64,000 nucleotides of DNA from Ktedonobacteria bacterium (GCA_027459785.1 DAIDGU010000026.1:1-64000), one strand, 5' to 3'; counted from the stretch's first letter, positions 50,310 to 58,890 are shown. Numbers and translations: made by a program. The notes: generated by a model not told the origin, from the sequence alone.

Positions 50310-51617
50310 ATGTTCGATTTTACCGCCTATCATGCCGCTTTGGCACGGGTGCGCGTGTTGGAGCCGCAGGGCGTGGTAACGCGCGCCGTTGGGTTGGCCG
50401 TCGAGGTGCAGGGCGTGCAGGCCAGCATCGGCGATCTCTGTGCCATTCAGCCGCGCGGGGGCGGCGACGAGATTCTGGTGGAGGTGGTCGGCTTCCGTGA
50501 CGACGCCCTGCTGCTGATGCCCTTCGCCGAGTTGCGCGGGGTCGATCCAGGTAGCCGCGTGCGGCGCGTGCCACAGCCACCCCTGGTGCCGGTGGGGCCG
50601 GGACTGCTGGGGCGCGTCATCGATGCGCTGGGCCAGCCGCTCGACGGCCAGGGGCCGTTGCGCGATGTGCAATGGGTGCCGCTGCGCGCCGCGCCGCCCC
50701 CCGCGCTGAATCGCCCCCCCATCAGCGATCCCTTTGTCACCGGGGTGCGCGCCATCGACGGTGTGCTGACCTGCGGCGTGGGCCAGCGCATGGGCATCTT
50801 CGCCGGCAGCGGCGTGGGCAAATCGACCCTGCTGGGGATGATCGCGCGGGGCGGCAACGCGGACTACAACGTCATCGGGTTGGTGGGCGAGCGCGGACGC
50901 GAGGTGCAAGAATTCATCACCCAGCAATTGGGGCCGACGGGGATGCAGCGGTCGGTCGTGGTCGTGGCGACCTCCGATCAGCCGGCATTGCTGCGCCTGA
51001 AGGCGGCCTGGCTGGCGACCGCCATCGCCGAGGAATTGCGCGTAGCAAATAGCCACGTCTTGCTGCTGCTGGATTCAGTGACGCGCGTGGCGATGGCCCA
51101 GCGCGAGATCGGCCTGGCGGTGGGCGAACCGCCCGCGCTACGCGGCTACACACCCTCCGTCTTCGCGCTGTTGCCGCGCTTGCTGGAACGCAGCGGCACG
51201 GCGGCGCAGGGGGCGATCACCGCGTTCTATACCGTGCTGGTGGAAGGCGACGACATGAATGAGCCGGTTGCCGACACGGTGCGCGGCGTGCTGGACGGCC
51301 ATATCGTCCTCAGCCGGCGGCTGGCGGCGGAAAACCTGTATCCCGCCATTGACATCGCCCACAGCCTCAGCCGCGTGATGTCCGCCATCACCGCGCCGGC
51401 ACACCAGGCGGCGGCGGCGCGGCTACGCGACGCGCTGGCAACCTACGACCACCACCACGACCTGATCGCCATCGGTGCCTACGTCCCCGGCTCCAATCCC
51501 GCCATCGACGCCGCCCTGGCGCTGCATCCCAAAATCCAAGCGTTTCGCCGCCAGGATCAGGCCCAATTAGAGCCGTTTGACCATACTGTTCACGCGCTGG
51601 ATGAGGCAACATGGTAA
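50310..51617 (+). CDS. fliI: Flagellum-specific ATPase FliI
   Basis: FliI is the hexameric ATPase of the type III flagellar export apparatus, related to the F1 beta subunit. The 435-residue product has Walker A GIFAGSGVGKSTLLGMIARG (Lys171), GLVGERGREVQEF, Walker B VLLLLDSVTRVAMAQREI and the family segment VGEPPALRGYTPSVF. The ATG at 50310 follows TTGGAGAAA; the open frame from 50160 is repeat sequence. Preceded by fliH and followed by fliJ, its usual partners. Confidence 0.95.
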   Translation: MFDFTAYHAALARVRVLEPQGVVTRAVGLAVEVQGVQASIGDLCAIQPRGGGDEILVEVVGFRDDALLLMPFAELRGVDPGSRVRRVPQPPLVPVGPGLLGRVIDALGQPLDGQGPLRDVQWVPLRAAPPPALNRPPISDPFVTGVRAIDGVLTCGVGQRMGIFAGSGVGKSTLLGMIARGGNADYNVIGLVGERGREVQEFITQQLGPTGMQRSVVVVATSDQPALLRLKAAWLATAIAEELRVANSHVLLLLDSVTRVAMAQREIGLAVGEPPALRGYTPSVFALLPRLLERSGTAAQGAITAFYTVLVEGDDMNEPVADTVRGVLDGHIVLSRRLAAENLYPAIDIAHSLSRVMSAITAPAHQAAAARLRDALATYDHHHDLIAIGAYVPGSNPAIDAALALHPKIQAFRRQDQAQLEPFDHTVHALDEATW

Positions 51618-51637
51618 ATAGATAGTGCAGCGCGAAC

Positions 51638-51795
51638 GGCGGACAGGCATGTCCGCCCCACGAGAGAATCTGGAGGACAGACATTCCTGTCTGTCAATCA
51701 CCCGGAGGACAGACATTCCTGTCTGTCACGTTCACCCGGAGGACAGACATTCCTGTCTGTCACGCTCACCCGGAGGACAGACATTCCTGTCTGTC
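51638..51795. repeat. Tandem family E hairpin array between fliI and fliJ
   Basis: A related GGCGGACA-GGCA-TGTCCGCC hairpin (51638-51657) is followed by four identical 24-base copies of GGAGGACAGACATTCC-type sequence at 51672, 51704, 51738 and 51772 (each GACAGACA-TTCC-TGTCTGTC). Spacing is 32, 34 and 34 bases with short TCACCC-type links. The array ends 20 bases before the fliJ ATG. Confidence 0.95.
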
Positions 51796-51815
51796 ATACC
51801 AGAAGGAGTGGCGGC

Positions 51816-52283
51816 ATGCCCCAGGCGTTTCACTTGCAGGCGGCGCTGGACCAGCGCCAGCGGCGCGAAGAGCAGCGCCAGCACGATCTGGCCCAGGCGG
51901 AGGCGCGCTTGGCCGAGGCACGGACGGCAGCGGCATTGGCCGAAGCACGGCGCGCGGCGGCATTGGCCGAACTCAGCACCGCCCAACGCGCGGCCAACGT
52001 CGATAGCTATGCGCTGCAAGCGGCGCTCACGCGACTGGCGCGCTCAGAGGGAGCCGTGGCGCAGGCGCGGCACGCGACAGCAGGGGCGGAAGATAGTGTC
52101 ACCGCTGCGCGCTCCGCGCTCATCACCGCCAGCCAGGGCCGCCTGACCTTGGAGCGCCTGCGCGAAGCATTGCACGCCGCTGCCCAGGCCGCTGCCGCCC
52201 GCACCGAAGCCGCCCATCTGGGCGAGATGGCCCTCCTGCGCTGGCACGCGCGCCAGCAAACCAGCAAGGAGGAAATGCGATGA
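51816..52283 (+). CDS. fliJ: Flagellar export protein FliJ-like coiled coil
   Basis: A 155-residue all-helical protein rich in Ala, Gln, Arg and Glu (HLQAALDQRQRREEQRQHDL, QAEARLAEARTAAALAEARR). It has the length and composition of FliJ, the coiled-coil stalk that links FliI to FlhA. It lies directly after fliI. Sequence signatures of FliJ are weak in general, so the call rests on position, length and coiled-coil character. GAAGGAG precedes the ATG, just after the hairpin array. Confidence 0.75.
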   Translation: MPQAFHLQAALDQRQRREEQRQHDLAQAEARLAEARTAAALAEARRAAALAELSTAQRAANVDSYALQAALTRLARSEGAVAQARHATAGAEDSVTAARSALITASQGRLTLERLREALHAAAQAAAARTEAAHLGEMALLRWHARQQTSKEEMR

Positions 52284-52346
52284 ACGCATGGCGGGGCCGC
52301 CCGGCGGATGCAATCCAGCCGTACAAATGCAAGGAGGACACCCCAC

Positions 52347-52730
52347 ATGAGCATTCCCGGTTTATTCGATGCCACGATGGCGCGGCTGAGTTACGGGCTG
52401 GATGGCCTGTCGCAGCGCCAGACGCTCATCGCCGATAACGTCGCCAATGTCGATACGCCCGGCTACCTGACGCACGATATCCCCTTCGAGCAATCGTTGC
52501 AAGACGCCATGCAGCAAGGGGCGAATATCCCCGGCGCGAGCGGGCTACCGGCGGCCCTGCCAGGCGCGATCACGCGCAATGATCTGCGCGTGCGCAACGA
52601 CGGCAACAACGTGGATATCGACCAGCAAATGACGGAGATGGCGCAAACCTCCGTCACATACCAGGCGGCAGCACAACTGATCTCGTCCAAGTTCGCCATG
52701 CTCGCCTCGGCCATCGCGCCGATCAGCTAG
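52347..52730 (+). CDS. flgB: Flagellar basal-body rod protein FlgB
   Basis: FlgB is a proximal rod protein. The 127-residue product has the N-terminal motif GLSQRQTLIADNVANVDTPG, then YLTHDIPFEQSL, and the C-terminal NDGNNVDIDQQMTEMAQTSV with YQAAAQLISSKF. AAGGAGGA precedes the ATG at 52347; the frame extends upstream to 52308. It is separated from flgC by fliE-fliJ, whereas flgB-flgC-fliE is the common order. Confidence 0.94.
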   Translation: MSIPGLFDATMARLSYGLDGLSQRQTLIADNVANVDTPGYLTHDIPFEQSLQDAMQQGANIPGASGLPAALPGAITRNDLRVRNDGNNVDIDQQMTEMAQTSVTYQAAAQLISSKFAMLASAIAPIS

Positions 52731-52772
52731 CAGGTGGAAAGGAGGGTTAAGGACGGGAATAGGACGGGAATA

Positions 52773-52974
52773 GGACGAATCACGAAGGGCGCGAAGAGAA
52801 CGAAGGACACGAAGGGCATGATACCCTGATCCGTAAAGGTTCTGGAGGGCAGACATTCCTATCTGTCTCTACGCTCCCCCGGAGGACCGCCATTCTCCAT
52901 AAACCCGGAGGACAGACATTCCTGTCTGTCCGGCCCCACTGACTACAATCTTTCCCCAAAAGGGGTATCAGAGA
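52773..52974. repeat. Family B fragment plus composite family E element
   Basis: GAATCACGAAGGGCGCGAAG-type units end at 52818. From 52843 a composite follows: GGAGGGCAGACATTCCTATC, GCTCCCCCGGAGGACCGCCA, then a perfect GACAGACA-TTCC-TGTCTGTC hairpin and GGCCCCACTGACTAC. The order and spacing match 31665-31795 closely. Confidence 0.88.
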
Positions 52975-53003
52975 AATTAAGATGTGGCAAGGATGGTCAC
53001 AAC

Positions 53004-54557
53004 ATGACGAATAGGATACCGGCCATGGCAGGTGGCGGGGATGGCACGGGCGCACAGGACGTGCCGCGCGCGGGGAACGCGCCGCCCGGCGGCGTAGCGC
53101 CCTTCCTGGCGCTGCTGGCCGCGCTGGGCGATCCCGCGTCGCCGGAGGCAACAGCCAGCACGCTAGCGGGAATGGCACCTGCTGAGACGAGGAGGGATGG
53201 TCCTCCGTCCGCCACAGGGCCAGGCACACAGAGTACAGCTCGCATGCGGCGACAACGTGGGGATGACAAGCATGCGCAACAGGGTATTGAACACGGCTTG
53301 CCCGTGTTGCCGGGCTGGCCACCGCCCGCGCCGATCATGATGGCAACGCCGCCCGCGCTGACTCAGCATGGCCCCGGCGATGCGCCACCGCCCAAAGGCC
53401 AGGGCCGGGTGACGGCGCATCCAATCCTGGGGTCGTCCGCCAACCTCACCGCAACGTTGCCGTTCGTCGGTAGCGACAGCCACCCGGCGCAGCAGGATCA
53501 CCTTTCGGCATTCGCTGGTGCTTATGGGCAAGCCGCACCGGATGTTGCCGCCGGTGATCTGCCGCCCGGTGATGTCGCGGCGACACCTGCCAACCTGGTT
53601 CTGGCAGCTACAAATCCCACGCAAGGAAGTGGCATTGCCAACCAACCAGCGCCGCTTGTAGGCGCGACGGACCAGGGGCATGCCCTGCTGGCACAGGTAG
53701 CTGCTTTGGCAACCATGCCAAGCGCCGCCAGCACAGCGCGCCGCACAAGCGAGCCAGCCGGCACGATCTCACGTCCCGTACCAGCGACCACCGCCGCCGC
53801 TATCGATCCATTTTTAGCCGACAGCACCGTCGCCGCGCATATCACACCGGCTAGTGCGCCACGCGCCGACGCCATACTTGCGCTGCCAGTGCCAGCAGAA
53901 CCGATAGGCACAGGGACTCACGCATCGTCAACGCTGGACGCATCAACACAAGTGGCGCAGGGGATGCCGGAGGCCGTGGCAGCGGCGGGTGACTTCGGGG
54001 CGGTCGCGCCACGCCGCACCAGCGCGCGGACGACGGACGCGAGCATGCCCATCTTCGCCGCGCCGGGAACCGGCATGGTCGCCGGGCGCATGCAGCTTGC
54101 GGGCAGCAACGCCGCCAGCGTTCATCCCGCTGTAGCGACGGCCACACAGCGCATCGTCGCGGAGGCGCGTTTGTTGCAGAACGGCGCGGCAACCGAGATG
54201 CGGCTGCGGCTTCGTCCGCCGGACCTGGGCGACGTGCAAGTAGTGCTGCGGCGTGACCATGCCGGCGACCTGGCGGTACACCTGATCCCGGCGACACGCG
54301 AGGCCGCCGCCGCGCTGGATGCCCATCTGCATCACCTGCGCGACGCGCTGGACGCCCAGAGTGCGAATCACCACGCCGAGGTGACGCTGCGCCGCTTCGA
54401 CGACGCGCCCTCACACCAACACCAGGGCCGCCAGCAAACGGCCACCGGCGACGACGCCACGGACGAAACGCTTGCCACCACGCCATCCAACCCAGCCGTC
54501 TCGGCGACGCCAGGACGCACGCGCCTCGCCCGCTCCGCCCTCGATTACGATGCCTGA
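53004..54557 (+). CDS. fliK: Flagellar hook-length control protein FliK
   Basis: A 517-residue protein with a long, low-complexity Ala/Pro/Thr-rich N-terminal region (residues 1-375), as expected for the secreted ruler part. The conserved C-terminal domain is AEARLLQNGAATEMRLRLRP, then PDLGDVQVVLRRDHAGDLAV and DAHLHHLRDALDAQSANH. The xxLRLxPxxLGxVxV pattern is the FliK signature. The tail is Gln/Ser/Thr-rich. It lies between flgB and flgD, as in many clusters. Start 53004 has only a weak AAGGATG site; ATG 53025 is possible. Confidence 0.88.
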   Translation: MTNRIPAMAGGGDGTGAQDVPRAGNAPPGGVAPFLALLAALGDPASPEATASTLAGMAPAETRRDGPPSATGPGTQSTARMRRQRGDDKHAQQGIEHGLPVLPGWPPPAPIMMATPPALTQHGPGDAPPPKGQGRVTAHPILGSSANLTATLPFVGSDSHPAQQDHLSAFAGAYGQAAPDVAAGDLPPGDVAATPANLVLAATNPTQGSGIANQPAPLVGATDQGHALLAQVAALATMPSAASTARRTSEPAGTISRPVPATTAAAIDPFLADSTVAAHITPASAPRADAILALPVPAEPIGTGTHASSTLDASTQVAQGMPEAVAAAGDFGAVAPRRTSARTTDASMPIFAAPGTGMVAGRMQLAGSNAASVHPAVATATQRIVAEARLLQNGAATEMRLRLRPPDLGDVQVVLRRDHAGDLAVHLIPATREAAAALDAHLHHLRDALDAQSANHHAEVTLRRFDDAPSHQHQGRQQTATGDDATDETLATTPSNPAVSATPGRTRLARSALDYDA

Positions 54558-54629
54558 GCTATATGAAAGGCGATCAATGTCCCGCTTATCATTGTACGGA
54601 CGCATGTATCGCGCGCCCCTCAGCGGCGA

Positions 54630-54770
54630 ACAGGCATGGCCGCCACACGATCACCCGGAGGACAGACATTCCTGTCTGTCACCTGGCGAACAGGCATGGC
54701 CGCCACACGTTTTGTCACCCCCTCTCCATCCGCAGATGGGGTGTAGGGGCGACCCTTGTGGTCGCCCTGG
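54630..54770. repeat. Mixed repeat cluster between fliK and flgD
   Basis: Two GGCGAACAGGCATGGCCGCC copies (about 54625 and 54683) flank one GACAGACA-TTCC-TGTCTGTC hairpin. A half family C (CCCCTCTCCATCCGCAGATG) and a family D hairpin GGGCGACC-CTTGT-GGTCGCCC (54747-54767) follow. Three families meet within 140 bp. Confidence 0.88.
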
Positions 54771-54807
54771 GGGTGGGGCCACAATCACGACACGGAGGTT
54801 ATTAACC

Positions 54808-55236
54808 ATGACAGCACCCATCGGGGCGAACCAGGGAGCGCCCACGACGACCACCAGCGCCGGATCGAGTACAGCATTTCCTACCAACCAGCTTGGGGAG
54901 CAAGCATTCCTGCAACTGCTCATCGCCGAACTGAAAAACCAAGATCCCAACCAGCCGATGGACGGTAGCCAGATGATCACCCAACTGGCGCAACTCAACC
55001 AGACACAGGCGACGATGGAGGCCGCGACGTATCAACAGCAAGGGTTCGCCAGTTCGCTCATCGGCAAAAGCGTCACCGGCACGGCGCACGGCAAGCCGCT
55101 CACCGGCACTGTCGCCGGCTTCAACGTCGTCGGCAACCAGGTGTTGCTGAACGTCAACGGCCAGGGCATGGACGTTACCACCGTCACCCAGGTCGGCACC
55201 GGCGTTCCCACCAGCGGCACTCCCACTACTTCATAG
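54808..55236 (+). CDS. flgD: Flagellar hook-capping protein FlgD
   Basis: FlgD is the cap on which hook subunits assemble. The 142-residue product contains the core FLQLLIAELKNQDPNQPMDG, then SQMITQLAQLNQTQATMEA, and a short C-terminal beta part (GKSVTGTAHGKPLTGTVAGF). It is shorter than the enterobacterial form (about 230), since the tudor/FnIII insert is lacking; such short forms are common. CGGAGG precedes the ATG at 54808, and the upstream open frame is repeat sequence. flgE follows after 104 bp containing an 18-bp direct repeat (ATCGCCCCCATCCGTAGC, 55272 and 55293). Confidence 0.92.
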   Translation: MTAPIGANQGAPTTTTSAGSSTAFPTNQLGEQAFLQLLIAELKNQDPNQPMDGSQMITQLAQLNQTQATMEAATYQQQGFASSLIGKSVTGTAHGKPLTGTVAGFNVVGNQVLLNVNGQGMDVTTVTQVGTGVPTSGTPTTS

Positions 55237-55340
55237 CAGTGGAAATCAGTGTCGCGGTACGGGCGCGATTGATCGCCCCCATCCGTAGCCCAATCGCGCC
55301 CATCCGTAGCAAAATCGTAGCAGAATTCAGGAGGTCAAGG

Positions 55341-56582
55341 ATGATCGGGTCACTTTTCACGGCCATCACCGGCTTGCAGGCGTTCCAGACCGAATTGAAC
55401 GTCGAGGCCAACAACATCGCCAACGCCAACACCGTCGGCTTCAAAGCCGGGCAATCCACCTTCGAGACGATGGTGAGCCAGACCTTGCGCGGCGCGTCGG
55501 CTCCCACCGCCACGCTGGGCGGCGCGGACCCCAAGCAGATCGGCCTGGGCGTGCAGGTTACGACCGTCGTGCCGCAGTTCACCCAGGGCAGCGCCGAAAC
55601 GACCGGCAACCCCACGGATCTGATGATTCAGGGCAACGGCCTCTTCGTCGTCAACAGCAATGGGTCCATCGCGTATTCGCGCGCCGGTGCCTTCGGGCGC
55701 GACGCCAATGGGAATCTCGTGCTGCCCTCGACTGGCGGCCTGGTGATGGGCTTTCCCGCGCAAGGCACGCCGCCGGTGGTCAACACCAGCGCGCCCATCG
55801 TGCCGCTCAATATCCCCAGCTCGTATGCCAGCTTCAACATCGGCGCGGACGGCACGATCACCGGCGTCAATAGCACCGGCACGCCGACGGTGCTGGGCCA
55901 GGTGGCGCTGGTGACGTTCCCGAATCCTTCCGGCCTGCAAATGGGAGCGAACAACCTCTATTCCGCGACGCTCAACAGCGGCACGCCGAATACCACGCCC
56001 GCCACGCTGCCGACCTTTTCCGGCACCAGCGCGGCCAACGCCACGGCGATCCCGGCCAGCACCAGCGCCCAGGCGACCGTGCCATCAATGGCGGTGCCGG
56101 CGGGCGTCACGACGCTGCCCACCAACGCCACGGTGTATGGCACCTTCACCGGCACCGGACCCGTCACCAGCCTCAGCATCCAATTCGACACGACCGCGAC
56201 GGGGACGATCACCAACGGGCGCGTTGCGCTCAACGGCGCGGCGTATACCACGACGGGCGTCACCACCACCGCCGGCCCGCCCGGCACCATCGTCTATGCC
56301 GGTCTCACCATCACGCTGCCCACCGCGCTCAGCGCGGCAGATCAGGTGAGTAAGACGGGCTATGCGATCAACCTGGGTACGTCGGGCGGCGTCGCCAGCG
56401 TCCCCGGCACGAACGGTCTGGGGACGATCATCCCCGGCGCGCGGGAGATGTCTAACGTCGATCTCAGCCGTGAATTCTCGGACATGATCGTCGCGGAGCG
56501 CGGCTTCGAGGCCAATTCCAAAGTCATCACCACGGCGGATAGCGTGCTGACGACCCTGGTGAACATGAAGAGCCAGGCATAG
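55341..56582 (+). CDS. flgE: Flagellar hook protein FlgE
   Basis: FlgE subunits form the hook. The 413-residue protein has the N-terminal motif MIGSLFTAITGLQAFQTELN, then VEANNIANANTVGFKAGQST, the central hook domain with DLMIQGNGLFVVNS, a Thr/Ala/Gly-rich variable middle, and the C-terminal MSNVDLSREFSDMIVAERGF followed by EANSKVITTADSVLTTLVN. AGGAGG precedes the ATG. The length is typical of FlgE rather than FlgG (about 260). It is the last gene of the block; the next gene is convergent, 4 bases on. Confidence 0.93.
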   Translation: MIGSLFTAITGLQAFQTELNVEANNIANANTVGFKAGQSTFETMVSQTLRGASAPTATLGGADPKQIGLGVQVTTVVPQFTQGSAETTGNPTDLMIQGNGLFVVNSNGSIAYSRAGAFGRDANGNLVLPSTGGLVMGFPAQGTPPVVNTSAPIVPLNIPSSYASFNIGADGTITGVNSTGTPTVLGQVALVTFPNPSGLQMGANNLYSATLNSGTPNTTPATLPTFSGTSAANATAIPASTSAQATVPSMAVPAGVTTLPTNATVYGTFTGTGPVTSLSIQFDTTATGTITNGRVALNGAAYTTTGVTTTAGPPGTIVYAGLTITLPTALSAADQVSKTGYAINLGTSGGVASVPGTNGLGTIIPGAREMSNVDLSREFSDMIVAERGFEANSKVITTADSVLTTLVNMKSQA

Positions 56583-56586
56583 GGCG

Positions 56587-57552
56587 CTAGGGCAGGAACG
56601 TGATCTCCTCGCCTAGCCCCTGCTGGCGGGCGAGATCATAGATGCGCGCGGCGACCGCGACATCTTCCAGCCCGATGCCAATGGATTTGAAGAGGGTGAT
56701 CTCGTCGGCATTCTGGCGACCGGGAATAGTGCCGGCGACGACATCGCGCAGTTCGCGCACGCGCTCCCAGTCCAGCGCGCCCTCTTGCACGGGAATGATC
56801 AGGTCGCCCGCCTCGATCTGCGCCTGCTCGACCGAATCGGCGACGATCAGGCCGGCGCGCAGCACCGTATTCGTGTCCACTTCGCGCCGGTTGGCCCAGT
56901 TCGCGCCCATCGCATTCACGTGCGCGCCGGTGGCCAGCCAGTCGCCCTGCACCACCGGCTCGCGCGCGGACGTCGCCGTCGCCACGATATCCGCCGCGCG
57001 CACGGCATCCTCTGCAGAGTCCGCTGCCGCCACCGGCACGCCTGCCTGCTGCGTCATCCGCGCGCAAAACGCTTCTAGCTTGGCGGGATCGCGGCTCCAG
57101 ACGCGGACGCTGCGCAGCGGGCGGGCGGCGGCGATAGCGGCGATCTGCGTTTCCGCTTGGCCACCGGCCCCGATCAGTCCCAGCGTGTGGGCGTCCTGCC
57201 GGGCCAGGTATTTCGTCGCCAGGCCCGACGCCGCGCCGGTTCGCATCCGTCCCAGCCAATCGGCCTCCATCAGCGCCAGCAGCTCGCCAGTGGAGGCGCG
57301 ATAGAGGTTGACGACGAAGCGCACGCCGCCCGGAAACGTGGTGTAAGCCTTGAAGCCGAGCGCGTCTAGCGCCGGCACCGCCGCCGGCAAGACATGCTGC
57401 ACGCCACTCTGCGGGCGCAGCACGATGCGCTGGCGCGGAATATTCTGCGCCGCACCCGCCGCCCAGTCACGAAAGGCGACATCCAGCGCGTCAATCGCCA
57501 CCGGCATCGTCAACACCCGCCGCACATCATCTTCGCGTAGGATCAGCGCCAT
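56587..57552 (-). CDS. Ornithine cyclodeaminase / mu-crystallin family protein
   Basis: The 321-residue NAD(P)-binding protein has the family plan: an N-terminal dimerisation sheet (FKAYTTFPGGVRFVVNLYRA), LGRMRTGAASGLATKYLAR, the Rossmann loop LGLIGAGGQAETQIAAI, DIVATATSAREPVV and the segment GAHVNAMGANWANRREVD. Members include ornithine cyclodeaminase, alanine and N-methyl amino acid dehydrogenases, and ketimine reductases, so substrate is open. GGAG lies 9 bases before the ATG. It converges on flgE with no room for a separate terminator. Confidence 0.88.
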   Translation of the reverse strand: MALILREDDVRRVLTMPVAIDALDVAFRDWAAGAAQNIPRQRIVLRPQSGVQHVLPAAVPALDALGFKAYTTFPGGVRFVVNLYRASTGELLALMEADWLGRMRTGAASGLATKYLARQDAHTLGLIGAGGQAETQIAAIAAARPLRSVRVWSRDPAKLEAFCARMTQQAGVPVAAADSAEDAVRAADIVATATSAREPVVQGDWLATGAHVNAMGANWANRREVDTNTVLRAGLIVADSVEQAQIEAGDLIIPVQEGALDWERVRELRDVVAGTIPGRQNADEITLFKSIGIGLEDVAVAARIYDLARQQGLGEEITFLP

Positions 57553-57618
57553 GATATCAGTCTCCTTGCTCGTTCAGCGGTCCTATGAATGAGCATATCC
57601 GGTGTACAAACGCACCAA

Positions 57619-58722
57619 TCACGGCGTCGTGCGCGCCGCATCACCGCCGTCGCCCCGCGTGGGTCGCGCGCGGCCTCGCACCAGCGGCAGCGCCGGGCTG
57701 TCCGACGGGCTAGTCGTCGGGCGGGAAACGGCATCGGCCTCCACCGTCGCGCCGTTGGCACTCGCCGCGCGCAGCGGTGGCGGCGCGGGATGCAGCCGGT
57801 CGAAGGGCCACGGTGTGCCGACGCGCCGCATGAAGGCGAAGTAGAAGATTACCACGCCGATGAAGGTGAAGATCGCCGTCCACTGCGCCTGCTTCAGCGA
57901 GTCGTTGCCGAGGAAGGAGACGAAGACGTTCGACCGGGCGAAGAAGACAATGAACTGGCCGATGGAATAGAACGCGACATACAGGCAGAAGAACGCGCCG
58001 GTGCCGATGCGTTTGGGCAGAAACAGGCGCAGGGGGTAAAGGATCGCCAGGGCGATGAGGTTGATGATCATCTCATATGCCGCCGCCGGCTGGTATGGGA
58101 CGCCGCGTTCCGCGATGAACGAGCCGGGGTTCAGGTAGACCGTGGACCACGGCAACACGTGGGGATCGCTGACATAGCCGAGGCAGGGCGAGTTCGGGCA
58201 GACGTTGCCGGGGATGAACGGGTGGCCGGTGGGATAGCCCACGATATCACCATTCACCAGATTGCCGAAGCGCCCGAACATCTGGCCGACGGCGGCGAAC
58301 ATCGCGCCCATGTCGAAGGCCAGCCAGGGCGACAGTCCTGCGCGCCACGCCAGATAGGCGGCAGTTGGTGCGCCCAGGAAGATCGCGCCGAAGAAGGCCA
58401 TGCCACCTTTCCATACCGCGATGATATTGATCGGCTCTTTCAGATAGTGCGCCACTAGATCCGGCTGCTGGATGACGAAGTAGAGGCGTCCGCCGACGAG
58501 GCCAGCGATGGCCGCGCCCAGGAAAATGTTCCAGACGTGGTCGCGTGAAACGCCCAGGCTGTCGGCATAGCGCAACGTCGCCCACAGCGCGACGGCGATC
58601 GCCAGCACATAGGCCAGCCCGTACCAGTGGATCGCCAGGTTGCCGATCTGCACGGCGATGGGGTCGAGGTTGATGACGATATACGCCAGCGCCTGCTGGG
58701 GCGCGTTCAACGCGGCAAGCAT
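57619..58722 (-). CDS. lgt: Prolipoprotein diacylglyceryl transferase
   Basis: Lgt transfers diacylglycerol from phosphatidylglycerol to the lipobox Cys of prelipoproteins at the outer face of the inner membrane. The 367-residue protein has seven hydrophobic helices, with the catalytic-region motifs IHWYGLAYVLAI, GGRLYFV and GQMFGRFGNLVNGDIVG (variant of GRIGNFINGE) and the C-terminal helix pair ending in FRxxR-type FMRRVG. About 60 extra residues after the last helix are Pro/Ala/Thr-rich and appear dispensable. AGGAG precedes the ATG. An insertion (GHPFIPGNVCPNSPCLGY) with two Cys lies in an outer loop. Confidence 0.93.
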   Translation of the reverse strand: MLAALNAPQQALAYIVINLDPIAVQIGNLAIHWYGLAYVLAIAVALWATLRYADSLGVSRDHVWNIFLGAAIAGLVGGRLYFVIQQPDLVAHYLKEPINIIAVWKGGMAFFGAIFLGAPTAAYLAWRAGLSPWLAFDMGAMFAAVGQMFGRFGNLVNGDIVGYPTGHPFIPGNVCPNSPCLGYVSDPHVLPWSTVYLNPGSFIAERGVPYQPAAAYEMIINLIALAILYPLRLFLPKRIGTGAFFCLYVAFYSIGQFIVFFARSNVFVSFLGNDSLKQAQWTAIFTFIGVVIFYFAFMRRVGTPWPFDRLHPAPPPLRAASANGATVEADAVSRPTTSPSDSPALPLVRGRARPTRGDGGDAARTTP

Positions 58723-58855
58723 GAAAAATATACTCCTACCTGTTAGTCCTGCGGTTCATCTCATTATAGCGCGTCGCGCCAGTCCCCGGTGGCCGCTAAC
58801 GCTAGGATATTCGTCCTGGTGGTGATAATTGGCTGAGTTTCCCACCAATTGACGC

Positions 58856-58884
58856 TTGCACTGAGCCAATGGGTGTGCTATACT
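58856..58884 (+). promoter_or_regulatory. Promoter of the tRNA-Ser genes
   Basis: TTGCAC (58856-58861), a 17-base spacer ending TGC and TATACT (58879-58884) give an extended sigma-70-type promoter 6 bases before the first tRNA. Confidence 0.7.
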
Positions 58885-58890
58885 GGTTGC

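Noticed and set aside
51672..51795. CRISPR-like array (identical 24-base repeats at 32-34 base period)
   Set aside because: Gaps between repeats are only 8-10 bases and nearly identical (TCACCC type), repeats are perfect palindromes found singly elsewhere, and no cas gene is present.
58849..58884. TTGACG as the -35 of the tRNA promoter
   Set aside because: The spacer to TATACT would be 24 bases; TTGCAC at 58856 gives 17.
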